DNA from: Phallus indusiatus
Lineage: Eukaryota; Basidiomycota; Agaricomycetes; Phallales; Phallaceae
DNA length: 64,000 nucleotides
Assembly: GCA_027605045.1 (NCBI GenBank)
Contig: JAQFWX010000003.1
Coordinates: forward strand, 186,001 to 250,000
Direction: 5' to 3'
Shown here: piece after piece, positions 11,655-21,469 of the stretch
Layout: each line of letters starts with the position of its first letter
Numbering within the stretch: position 1 is the first letter of the stretch
Program-made: the position numbers and the translations under genes
The notes under the pieces: model-generated
What the model was told of the DNA's origin: nothing
The model's database searches: none
The model's input: only the letters and a program-made list of their open reading frames with translations

Positions 11655-13352
11655 TTACATTGTCCCGAAGATACGATAATTACCGGTTGATGACAATAAT
11701 GAACCCTTCGGGGCTACATCTGAGGCATATATGCCACGTCTGTAAAAGCCTCCCCAAGAGTGTATGTTACATTCGTCAGGAACAATCTTCATATGTTCAC
11801 ATGTCACCACCCCAGCAATATCATCCCTCTCTAAATGCACAGGTACCTTTCCGTGCGGATAGTGCTTGTCTTGAGCCCGAGTGTAGACAAGACCGGGTAT
11901 GCTATATAAAAACTTGAGAAGGGATTGATCATCCATGCGGATTTCGTCGAAAGGTCCTATGAGGGTGCGCAAACTTTTGAGCTCTCTAAAAGGAGAAACA
12001 AGTTCGATGATCTAAAAAATCATTGTTATAATTCCCGCCGAACAAGAAAGGTAAATCTTGCTTTGGCGTACCTCGTCAATGGTCAGCTGTCGGCGGCTGC
12101 CAGCTTCGTTAGTGTAATATCCAAAAACTATGTGAAGCTTTTGAACATTAGGAATTACATTGACGAGATCCTCAGTTGATTCCATGGGATCGGCGTGCCA
12201 ATATCGACAACTTTCTAGATTGTCTAGCACGATCCCGTTGTGGTTGAGATACCAACACAATTCAGCATTCATGTCCACATGAGTGAGGCGTGCACCAATA
12301 TAAGAAGTTATAATCGGGGAGTCGGAAATAAGGCTCGCAATCCCAAGGGATTTGATATTCGGAAGGAAGCTCTCCGATTCGACTGCCCAGCCGGGAACGA
12401 GAATGTAATCGGCCTTCAAGGTGATAAGTTTGGAATGACGGGTAAAGAATGCCCGTATTTCTGATGTATAATCACGTTCAGAAAGATCGTCTTCAAGTCC
12501 AAGGGTATCGCAATTATAGATTACAAGGTGTTGGAGGTTTGGCCAATAACATGAAAGAAGTACGCCTGAGTCAACTTGAGTAATATTTATGTGGGTCAAA
12601 TTGGGTGCGTTCAAAAGCATTTGGAGGAAAACGTTGCTCTGAGGGGAAAAATCGGCATGGATAACATATTTTTTAAGTGAAGGTAGATGATCGTGTAATA
12701 ACTATCACAAGATAAATGATAATTGATATGTAATTGATCGGGAAAAACTTACCGAAAATCCCTTTCTATTCACTGGATGTTTATTTTCTTCGAAATACTG
12801 AGTGAATAGGTCTCCCTCATCCACCAGGTCGAGATCTTCTCCGTCTTGGTTTACAAACTGGAAATGTACTTCGATTTCTTCTAATTCACAGCCCGCCTTT
12901 TCAATCGCCTCCGATATAGCTGCGATGGGGACCTGGCCTCGGCCCGCCGTCTCGAATACTAAGACCTTCAAGTTGACCATTTTTGAAAGGGCCTCAATAA
13001 ATATACCGTCTTCATCTTCAACAAGAGGTTGCGGGTTTCCAAAGTTCACGTACAGACTACGATGGACAGCATAATCCCAATCCAGTGGACATAATCGTGG
13101 AATCTGGAACTTGAGTTTGTGTGCGGATGTGGCATTCAGATACCTAATATAGGAGCAGGCTTTGGGAGTGTCCAAAAGATATTCCCAGACGTGTAACGCT
13201 GACGCTGCGCAAACGATGCGACGATAATCACTATACTGAGGGACGATTAATGCAAATAAAGCCCGAGATGTGTATGCAAGAGATAGTAGATCTTGGAGAT
13301 CATCGATGAATGCGACGATGTGTATGAAGACGTCGGTAGGCAGCGCTGGCAT
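11655..13352 (-). CDS. F-box protein, array copy 2
   Basis: Exons 12753-13352, 12072-12701 and 11655-12011; 528 aa. The F-box is MPALPTDVFIHIVAFIDDLQ with ALIVPQYSDYRRI. An acidic insert after the AGCELEEIEVHF block (EDLDLVDEGDLFTQYFEENK) distinguishes copies 2 and 3 from the right-hand copies. Exon 2 contains LLNAPNLTHINITQ and SCYWPNLQHLVIYN. Exon 3 contains LRTLIGPFDEIRMDDQSLL and a longer C-terminus (PKGSLLSSTGNYRIFGTM). It is very close to copy 3 in sequence, exon lengths and flanks, so a recent tandem duplicate. Confidence 0.85.
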
Positions 13353-13761
13353 ACTGATACGAGGTCTGTTTAAAGGTGATGCAAGTCAAAACCAGCGACA
13401 TACCACGTATAATATATAATACGTGTCCGATGCACCTTCTAAATTCCGTATACATCCAAAATTGGCTCATCGGGGGGTCGATGTGATATTTATCCAGTGA
13501 ACTTCTATTAATTGGCTGTAGTAACTGGAATGACACTTCGTGGGCAGAATTAGGGTTTCCGCTTACATCCAAACGTGAGTGGAAATTGAGATGTTCCCAC
13601 AGTGCTCCCACGAAATGGGCCTACTACTTGACCAGTGGCCGTTGTTGTGTAAAACATATACAACTTGAAATTTGCATTTGCTTCGTGTTTACCATAGCAT
13701 AGCAGTACGTAGATTTCCAACTAACTTAGTTCATTCCTAAGCTAAAAGTTGCTAAATTACA
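13353..13761 (-). promoter_or_regulatory. 5' flank of F-box copy 2, duplicated upstream of copy 3
   Basis: The bases following the start codons of copies 2 and 3 are nearly identical for over 100 bp. They include an AT-rich imperfect palindrome, here at 13404-13425 and again at 15523-15544, with 7-bp arms CACGTAT / ATACGTG around AATATATA. Its position about 50-80 bp upstream of the ATG suits a TATA-type core promoter. The remainder of the stretch is the 3' flank of copy 3. Confidence 0.45.
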
Positions 13762-15462
13762 CTACCCCCACTGAAGAAAACCCAATAATATACTCATCGG
13801 GAACACGTCCGGCTTATGTATGCCACGCCTGTAAAATCCTCCCCAAGATTGTATGTTACATTCGTCAGGGATACTTTTCATAGGTTCACATCTCACCATC
13901 CCAGTAATATCATCCCTCTCTAAACGTACAAGCAATGTTTCGTGAGGACAATGCCAGTGATGCGTGTCTTGAACCCGAGTGTACATGAGACCAGGCATGC
14001 TTTTTAAAAAATTGAGGAGAGATTGATCATCCATGCAGATTCTGTCGAAAGGTCCTACGAGGATGCGCAGACTTTTGAGACCTCTAAAAGGAGCGACACA
14101 TTTGATGATCTAAAAAAACCATTGTTATGATTTTGCCAAACAAGGTAAATCTTGTCTCGGCGTACCTCGTCAATGGTGATCAGTCCATTTTCAGCTTTGT
14201 AAATGTAATATCCAAGACCAATGTGAAGTTTTTGAATATTAGGGATTATATTGACAAGATTGACAAGATCCTTAGTCGATTCCAGGGGATCTGCGTACCA
14301 ATATCGACAACTTTCTAGATTGCCTAATACAATCCCATTGTGGTTGAGATACCGACATAACTCGCCATTCATATCCAAATGAGTGAGGCGTGCACCAATA
14401 TAAGAAGTTACTATAGGGGAGTTGGAAACGGAGCTCGTAATCCCAAGGGATCTGATATTCGGAAGGAAAGTATCCGATTCAACTGCCCAGCCGGGAACGA
14501 GAATGTAATCGGCCTTTAAAGTGATAAGTTTGGAATGACGAGTAAAGAACTCCCGTATTTCTGATGTATAATCGCGCCCGGAGAAATTGTCTTCAAGGGT
14601 ATCGTAATTATAGACTACAAGGTGTTGAAGGTTCGGCCAGTGACAAAGAAGAAGTACGGCCAAGTTGACTTCATTTATATTTATGTGGGTCAAATTGGGT
14701 GCATTCAAAAGCATTTGGAGGAAAACGTTGCTCTGAGGGGAGGAATCGGCATGAATAAGATATTTTTGAAGTGAAGGTAGATGATTGTATAATAACTATC
14801 ACAAGGTAAATAATAAGTTGGCATGTAAGTTATCGAAAAAAAAACCAGCTCACCGAAAATCCCTTTCTATTCACTGGATATTTATTTTTTTCGAAATATT
14901 GAGTGAACAGCTCTCCTTCATACAGCGGGTCAGGATTTTCGAAATTTTCTTCGTCTGGATTTATAAATTTGAGATGCATTTCGATTTCTTCTAATTCACA
15001 ACCCGCCTTTTCAATCGCCTCCGATATAGCGGCGATGGGAGCTTGGCCTTGACCCGCCGTCTCGAATGCTAATACTTTCAAGTTGACCATCTTTGAAAGG
15101 GCCTCAAGAAATATACCGTCTTCATCTTTAAAAAGAGGTTGCGGTCTCCCGTAGTTCACGTACAGGTTACGATGGGCAGCGTAGTCCTGATTAGATGGAC
15201 ATAATCGTGGAATTTGAAATTGGAATTTGTGTGCGCTTGTAGCATTCAGATACCTAATATAGGAGCAGGCTTTGGGAGTGTCCAGAAGATATTTCCAGAC
15301 GTGTATCGCTGATGCTGCGCAAATGATGCGACGATAATCGCTATGCTGAGGAACGATTAATGCAAATAAATCCCGAGATGTGTATGCAAGGGATAATAAA
15401 TCTTTGAGATCATCAATGAATTCAATGATGTGTGTGAAAATGTCGGTAGGCAGCGCTGGCAT
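13762..15462 (-). CDS. F-box protein, array copy 3
   Basis: Exons 14854-15462, 14166-14795 and 13762-14109; 528 aa, the same total as copy 2 although individual exons differ by small indels. F-box MPALPTDIFTHIIEFIDDLK. Exon 2 is again 630 nt (LLNAPNLTHININEVN, LLCHWPNLQHLVVYN, YIGARLTHLDMN). Exon 3 gives LRILVGPFDRICMDDQSLLN and ends FPMSILLGFLQWG. Intron 1 uses GTGAGC where most family members use GTAAGC. Intact frames suggest a functional gene. It lies next to the HD locus, with 700 bp between its start and the HD1a stop. Confidence 0.85.
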
Positions 15463-16162
15463 ACTGATACGAGGCCTGTTTAAAGGGTGAACCGGTGATG
15501 CAAGTCAAAACCAGCGACATACCACGTATAATATATAATACGTGAGCTGGGTGCATCGTGTACCCTCGTGTACCGTACACCTTCTAAATTCCGTATACAC
15601 TCATCGGAGGATCGATGTGATATTTATCCAGCGAACTTCTATTAATTGGTAAGGAATGACACTGCGTGCGCGAAATTAGGGGTTTCCGCTTACATCCAAA
15701 CGGTTTCGAGTGACAGGGAATTCATTAACATGAAACTCCTTAGTAATACATCTATTGACGAACTCGGATCTTTAGTTTAACGTATTTTAACCCGTAAACC
15801 GGTACCCCATCAAGGCAGTAATATAAACAAAGACCTGTCGATAACTGCTTCATATCGATAACTCTCGGTTGTTTATACCGACTTGAGCACGCATAAACTA
15901 GTTTGAACCTTGTTGTGCATTTTCTAACAATACATGAATGATGATAATACATGTTGGGTATAAAGTATGTGCGAAAAACATGTGAAGATCAGAAATATCC
16001 ATAGCTTAGGCGATAGATTAGGTGATATAAGGTAGATATGCATGATAATTTATCGGATAGCAGAGCGGAATCTTGAAGAAAGAAGAATGAAAACAGTCTA
16101 AAGCCACATCAGCATAACGTTCGACGCTATAATGAAAGTACCGACCAAAAATTAATCAACAT
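15463..16162. other. Intergenic between F-box copy 3 and HD1a
   Basis: The first about 200 bp is the duplicated F-box promoter module (palindrome at 15523-15544). The rest is AT-rich with no supportable gene; the 66-codon minus frame at 15752-15952 has no other evidence. It includes the HD1a 3' UTR. Confidence 0.5.
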
Positions 16163-18524
16163 CTAGTCATCTTCCAACTCTCTCTCTAATTCTTCCAGTC
16201 TCGCACGTTCCCTTTCCAGCGCAGCCTTCTTTTCTTCGAGTTCGCGTCGCTTATACTCCTTTCGTAAAGCCTTTTCAACCATCGCTAAATCTTGCCCTGT
16301 AAGATCAAGACCTGATTCCTTCCTATCATCTTCTTTCCTACTGTCCGGTACCAATGGCACACCACCAGGTAGCGGCGCCACGTCCTGCGTCGATGCCTGC
16401 GGTATGGATCGTAATGTTTCAAGAGAATTGTGAGATATTGGCATTTGAGCTGGGGGTTGCATCGAGTAGTCGAACGGGAACCCATTCAAAGATCGCGTTG
16501 AAATTGGGTTGGACAGCAGACTAATCAAATCAAGAGCATGGTCTCCAACTACATCCGCTGCCCCGGGTAGCGAAACTGGTGTTTGCGGCCACAGACTCGT
16601 CAAATTAAACGACGATAAGTCAACCTGGAGATCCGGCATTGAATGTGTGGGCGATGACTGCTCAGCTGCATAGGATGATTCAGAGCTAGATTGAGGACTT
16701 TCGATGCCAGCATCGACGTCCGTGTTATCTAGCGACAATGTTGCCGCCGAGTCAATCGCCGCCACTTCGGATGGTACATCGCTGGAGGTAATCATCTGGA
16801 ATAATTCCGAGAAGTCGGACAACAGATGCTCGCTGCTAATAGCGGGTTCGGCAACGTTTAATCCCAGTCCCCCTGTAAAGTCAAAAGAGCCGAGTGGGTT
16901 GGACCAGTCAAAAACGCCTACTTCAAGTGGAACTGAAGTATCCGGCGGTGTAATTTCCACGGGGTGTGGTTCTCCGTTTCCTAGTGTAAGCAGCGAGTCA
17001 AAATCTACGACCGAAAAACTCGATCGCTGATAACCTGATGGCGTTGAGGATATAGGAGAGGACATAAGATCGGAAGCCGGTTCAGCAGTGAGTGAAGTGG
17101 GATCAGTACGGAGACGTTTGGCCGTCGGGGTTGCATCAATGTCGAGGCTTGTGTCGTATGATCGTTTTTGACGACTGGCGGGTACAATAAGATTGGCAGG
17201 GGAAGATGGAACAAACCTGAGCGAATCATCAAGTGGGAACGGCAGTTCAGAAGGTATAGGGGAGGGGGTATCAGCATCAGACCTAAGTAAGAAATCAGAA
17301 GTGCTTCTCAGAGTTTTCGTGAACATACCTTGGTCGTTTACGAGGTCGTTCTTCATCTCCACTATCAGACCATGATAACGAAGGAACACGACTCTCAGAA
17401 AATTCTGAGGCGAAAGAGAAGGATGATAAAGACGAGGCTGGAGATGAGCCTCTAAGATGGAGTAAGCTACGGTCCTCGAACGAACTCTTGCGTCTGCCGT
17501 CGAAAACAGAATTCAGTTCAACCGCAAATTCGTCATCTTCGAGAGTACTGTCCGAGGAAGTGAGGGAAGATAAAGAAGCGGTACGACTCAGGTTATTTTG
17601 ACTATCCTTATCCTGCTGTATTCGTCGTGGAGTCTTGTCGACCTTGCATAACGCCTCGGCCTGAATCGCGTTTTTAGCTTGCCGATTCTTTAATTTGCCC
17701 TCGCTATGTTTTTCGGACGAGATGGCGCTGATCAGTTGATCCAAGTCCCCTATCCACGCACTAGTCCGTGTCTTCTCGTACATTGTCTCGACATTCTTCT
17801 TCATTTCCATGAACTCCGCCACGATTTGAGCATCGACAGGTCGATTAGAATTTTCTTTAACAAAAACTCTTTTAGCAAGGTTAATCATTTCCTCTCGGTT
17901 TCCTTTGCATCGGCTCTTGAGGATTTCGGCCCAGCCGCATCGTCTGCGTGCATTGGTGAACCAATTCGAAACGCTGGTGAGCGTAACGCGAGAGTTACTG
18001 CTTATATCGACAATAGCTTGTTTGTCCTCACGAGATGGATAGGGATTGTGAATATTTGCAACGAAATACTTGTAGGCATGTTCGATGAATTCGGGTAGAG
18101 GGGTTGGATTATATGCGGAAACGGGATCTCGTGAAGGTATTGTCGGTGAGGATTTGGGGTGTCCTAACGATCGAAGAAATGGTTTGGAGGACAAGGAATT
18201 AGACGGTATTGACGAGCCCCGCGTAAGGTGTAGGTCACCGAGGGCCTCGAGGTAATTTGGTTCCAAATTTAGAGATGTGGACGCAACGTCGGAGAAGTTT
18301 TGGAGTAAAAGATGAATTCTTTTTGAAATACAGGACACTTGGTTCTCCGTCAGTAGTGGTATTCTTCCACCCCGTAAGGCAAGTTGAAATTGTTGTTCGA
18401 TAATTAGCCATTGACTACGAATGCCATCTAAGTCATGGTGTGAGGTCATGTTAAGAATCTCGTTTTCTATATGTAAAGCTTTGGTAAGAAAGTCAGCATT
18501 TGAAGGTGGCTCAATAACTGTCAT
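16163..18524 (-). CDS. HD1-class mating-type homeodomain protein (copy a)
   Basis: Two exons, 17329-18524 and 16163-17282 (46-nt intron), give 771 aa. The N-terminus (about residues 1-130, MTVIEPPSNADFLTKALHIE) is the region that in agaricomycetes sets allele specificity. A TALE homeodomain lies at about 140-205, with the HNPYPSRED three-residue-extension signature and recognition helix VSNWFTNARRRCGW. Further on are a conserved KLKNRQAKNAIQ basic block, a nuclear-localisation cluster EERPRKRPR exactly at the splice junction, a long Ser/Pro-rich acidic region, and a C-terminal coiled coil (LVEK/MVEKALRKEYKRRELEEK). It is expected to heterodimerise with a compatible HD2 and switch on dikaryon genes. 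Paralogue of HD1b from the homeodomain onward; N-termini differ strongly. Same strand as HD2, 427 bp from it. Confidence 0.92.
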
Positions 18525-18951
18525 CGTCGACTTTGAGGTCGCTTTGAGGGTGGACTTGAAATAAAAGCGCTCTCGAAGATGAACAAAAGAGAACTCAACC
18601 TATGGACAAGCGCGCGCCTACGTGTTAGTCGGACTTGTCATTGGAAAGTGTGGGAAACTGGGAAAAATCCATTGCCATGTAGGAGAACTGTTTCCTCGCT
18701 ACTACGAGAAAAATCTGATTAGATTGGCCATGAGAGTAGACCTGAGTAAACCTAAGAAGAGTTTGAAAGCAACTTCTCAGCAATCAAGTCCAAACTTTTC
18801 CATGGCCAGACACTCTTCACGAGTAATGATAGACATTTGAACCAGAAAATCATATAAAAACAGCTGCTCGACTAAGAGCGAAGGTTATTATGAGATCGTT
18901 TAGTATACTTGACGCGCTAAGTAGGGTTACAATAATAGTATTACAATAGTA
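18525..18951 (-). promoter_or_regulatory. HD1a upstream region / HD2 3' flank
   Basis: A 427-bp gap between the HD1a start and the HD2 stop. It must contain the HD1a promoter and the HD2 terminator. A 72-codon plus-strand frame (18622-18840) has no support. No clear hsg-type operator was identified by eye. Confidence 0.4.
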
Positions 18952-20556
18952 TTACGAAGATGGAATGACTGTCAGGAGCTTACTCCAACCTCTAAGCTCG
19001 GTTGTCTGGACGCTTGATCGAACACAATTTTGAGCCCAGGTTTTGAAACCAGAGATAACGGTATCTTTCTTGTGGGATCCGGAATCTGATTTTTCAGTGG
19101 AGTCTTGTGAACTAAATTTGATTTCTGTTTCGTCAATAGTCGAGAAAAGTGGGTCAAATCTCGAATTATCGTCGGAATAACAGCTCGCCGATGGGCTGTT
19201 TATGTCCAGTGATTCATTCGAGACATGACTTGAAGTGAAAATAGATGATGTATCCGAGAAGGTGGTGCTAGATGACGCTGTCCTCTGGACCGGTGAAGCG
19301 AATGGCCACCTAGTCGGATAACACAGTGTGCGTGTGTCGTGTCGTTTAGGCAAAGGCTTGGTATTCCTCCTCCCCGTTCGTTCATGAATGATCAGATTTT
19401 CCGTATCCTGGATGATCTCGTCCAACTCAACTGTACGCTCGCTAAATCTGGAATGTTTTAATACGCGATCCCGCTTCCATAAGCACGGGTCGATCTTCAT
19501 CGCAAATATATCCGTGGATAGCGTCTTCGGGCTGTACGGAGCTGGAAAATGACAAGACGAGTTGATGTCGATATTAGCCGACATTGGTATGGTTTGTTCG
19601 CGCAAAGAGCGAGTCTCAGGACTCTGTAAATATCCAATCAGTGAGAGCCGTAAAACGAAAACTGGAGATGGTACTTTACATTTTCCATTTTTAACATTTT
19701 TGCCGGGGGTTCAACTTGCCTGTTCACATTGCCAGTCAGATCGATATAAGAAGGAATTTTGGGTACCCAGTCTGAAGTGCATGATTTGGAAGATTGCGAG
19801 CTTTCGTAACGGCAACGCTTATTCGGCTGTCCAGCAGCTATAGGTCGTCTATTCGTTGGGGTAAGTTTTCCTGAGCGACAACGGCGATTTTGAAACTGAG
19901 TGGACTATAAGCTCAATCCGTTCTCCTGAGAAGAGGAACATACCCAAACGGAAATTTGTCGATAAGACATTCCAGAGAGGCGAGCAAGACGTTTCTTATC
20001 CTCACGACTTGGGAATCGGTCTTTGGAAAAGGCATATTCGAATAGTGGGAGATACTCCTACATTTATTTAAGTGTAAAGAAGTCGCAGTATTCAGAAATG
20101 CTAACTCACATTTTTGAACGGATTTGGCGTTGTATGATTGGGAAATATAGAGGATGAGTTGGTTTGCGTTACGTTGTAGCAATGAGAGCGAGTCCGAGCG
20201 ACATCAATGGCCTCAGTGAACCATTGGCGAAGCGTTTCCTCGTAATTTCTCTTCCGGGTAGCGTATAAACGTTGTACAAGGGTCTTTAGCTCCATAAAAT
20301 CACTGATACGAAGTATAGAATCCAGTTTTAAGTCGATAATGGTTTCGGTGGCCTTCTTCAAAGCCTCTGCTCTCTGTATGTAAAGCAATGACATTCTTTG
20401 GGCTACATTCGGGGATACGCCCAGCTTCACTAGGTCAAAGTGTATAGGTTGCGGAGGAGGAAGACGCAACATTTGAGAATATGTGCATCTATCAGATTGA
20501 GGACGCATAGATAAATCACTTGTCGAACAAATCTGACCAGGAAATAATTGGGACAT
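18952..20556 (-). CDS. HD2-class mating-type homeodomain protein
   Basis: Four exons, 20110-20556, 19944-20057, 19680-19895 and 18952-19623, give 482 aa. The N-terminal 130 residues (start MSQLFPGQICSTSD) are helical and lack any known domain, as expected for the variable specificity/dimerisation region. The classical homeodomain spans about 140-200, split by two introns: EYLPLFEYAFSKDRFPSRED, then KKRLARLSGMSYRQISVW, then FQNRRCRSGK. WFQNRR is the DNA-recognition helix. The C-terminal half is Ser/Thr-rich. The second homeodomain intron interrupts the WF|Q codon pair. The start is uncertain: a donor/acceptor pair (GTAAGC..GGTCAG, about 20540-20600) could splice an upstream exon onto ICSTSD. 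Divergent from HD1b. Confidence 0.88.
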
Positions 20557-21469
20557 GTAAGTACGGGATGAAGAAACGAGCGCTTGGGTTGGCTTACTTC
20601 AGCACAAAAGAAATATCCTCCTTTGTTCGAAAGTGGCGTCACTGAGCTCGAGAAATTTTATGGGAAAAATACAGGAACTGGAATTGTTGGGTCTCAAGAT
20701 GTTTTTTTTTCAAGTAAGTAAATAGTTATTTCCTGAGTGCAGTACAATGTTGTAGTCAATATTTTGGGATGAGGATGTTGCATCTAGTGTGACGAGGCGC
20801 GGCAGTACTCTGAACTCTGACTCGGAGTAAAGTGAAGTGATTTACCGATTTGGAGGGATTTTGTGATCATACCAGGGGATCTTTTAAACGTGATTATTGA
20901 TCTTATACCCGCAGCTAACTTGGACACTGTCCCCGAAGAGCTTTGAGCACAGGAATTTGAATTCTAAATTTTCGGTAACAGTGAAATTTGACCGCCTTCA
21001 ATTAGCGTTCGCCGTTATCATATAGCTATGTAGGCTCCGAAGTATTGACCGTTGGATGCAAGCTGAGTCGAGAAAACAAATGAGTAAAATTTCCCTTTCA
21101 ATATACATGAAATCAATATCCGGTGCGAACTCCAAGTTGAACGCTTTGAGATCTATCTGAGGCTGAAGACACTGTATCCGTGCTCCGACTTCAAACTGTA
21201 AGGTTACATTACACCAACCTCACTCGTGTTTTTATTCTCGAGATTATAATGTTTCTTAGAAATTAGTTTATCTTTGCTTCGTTTTTTATCATTAGTTACC
21301 AGGTTTCGAAGTTACGCTGAAAGTCTCCGTAACCGTAAGTCTATTTCTCAACAGTGATTACCTCAGCACAAAAGCGTTCTATTGTTTACGGTCACATTTG
21401 AAGTCTCGCTGCTTAAGACTCTAAGTCACTTCCCAGTACTTTGTCCTACCACCACTATTCATATTCTTC
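20557..21469. promoter_or_regulatory. Divergent HD2/HD1b mating-type promoter region
   Basis: 913 bp between the two start codons with no supportable ORF. In agaricomycetes the HD1/HD2 pair is divergently transcribed from such a shared spacer. It is AT-rich with a T tract near 20701-20710. No operator could be assigned confidently by eye. Confidence 0.5.

Noticed and set aside
16704..17277. Open frames opposite HD1a exon 2
   Set aside because: They overlap the conserved homeodomain protein and reflect its Ser/Pro-rich codon composition.
20430..20642. Possible extended HD2 N-terminus starting upstream at 20642
   Set aside because: The first codon is GTG, not ATG, and no ATG is in frame further up. 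Kept only as a note that the HD2 start is uncertain.
20557..21469. hsg-type operator (GATG-N9-ACA) for HD1/HD2 autoregulation
   Set aside because: GATG occurrences in this spacer do not have ACA at the required distance in the parts I checked. A motif scan is needed before any claim.
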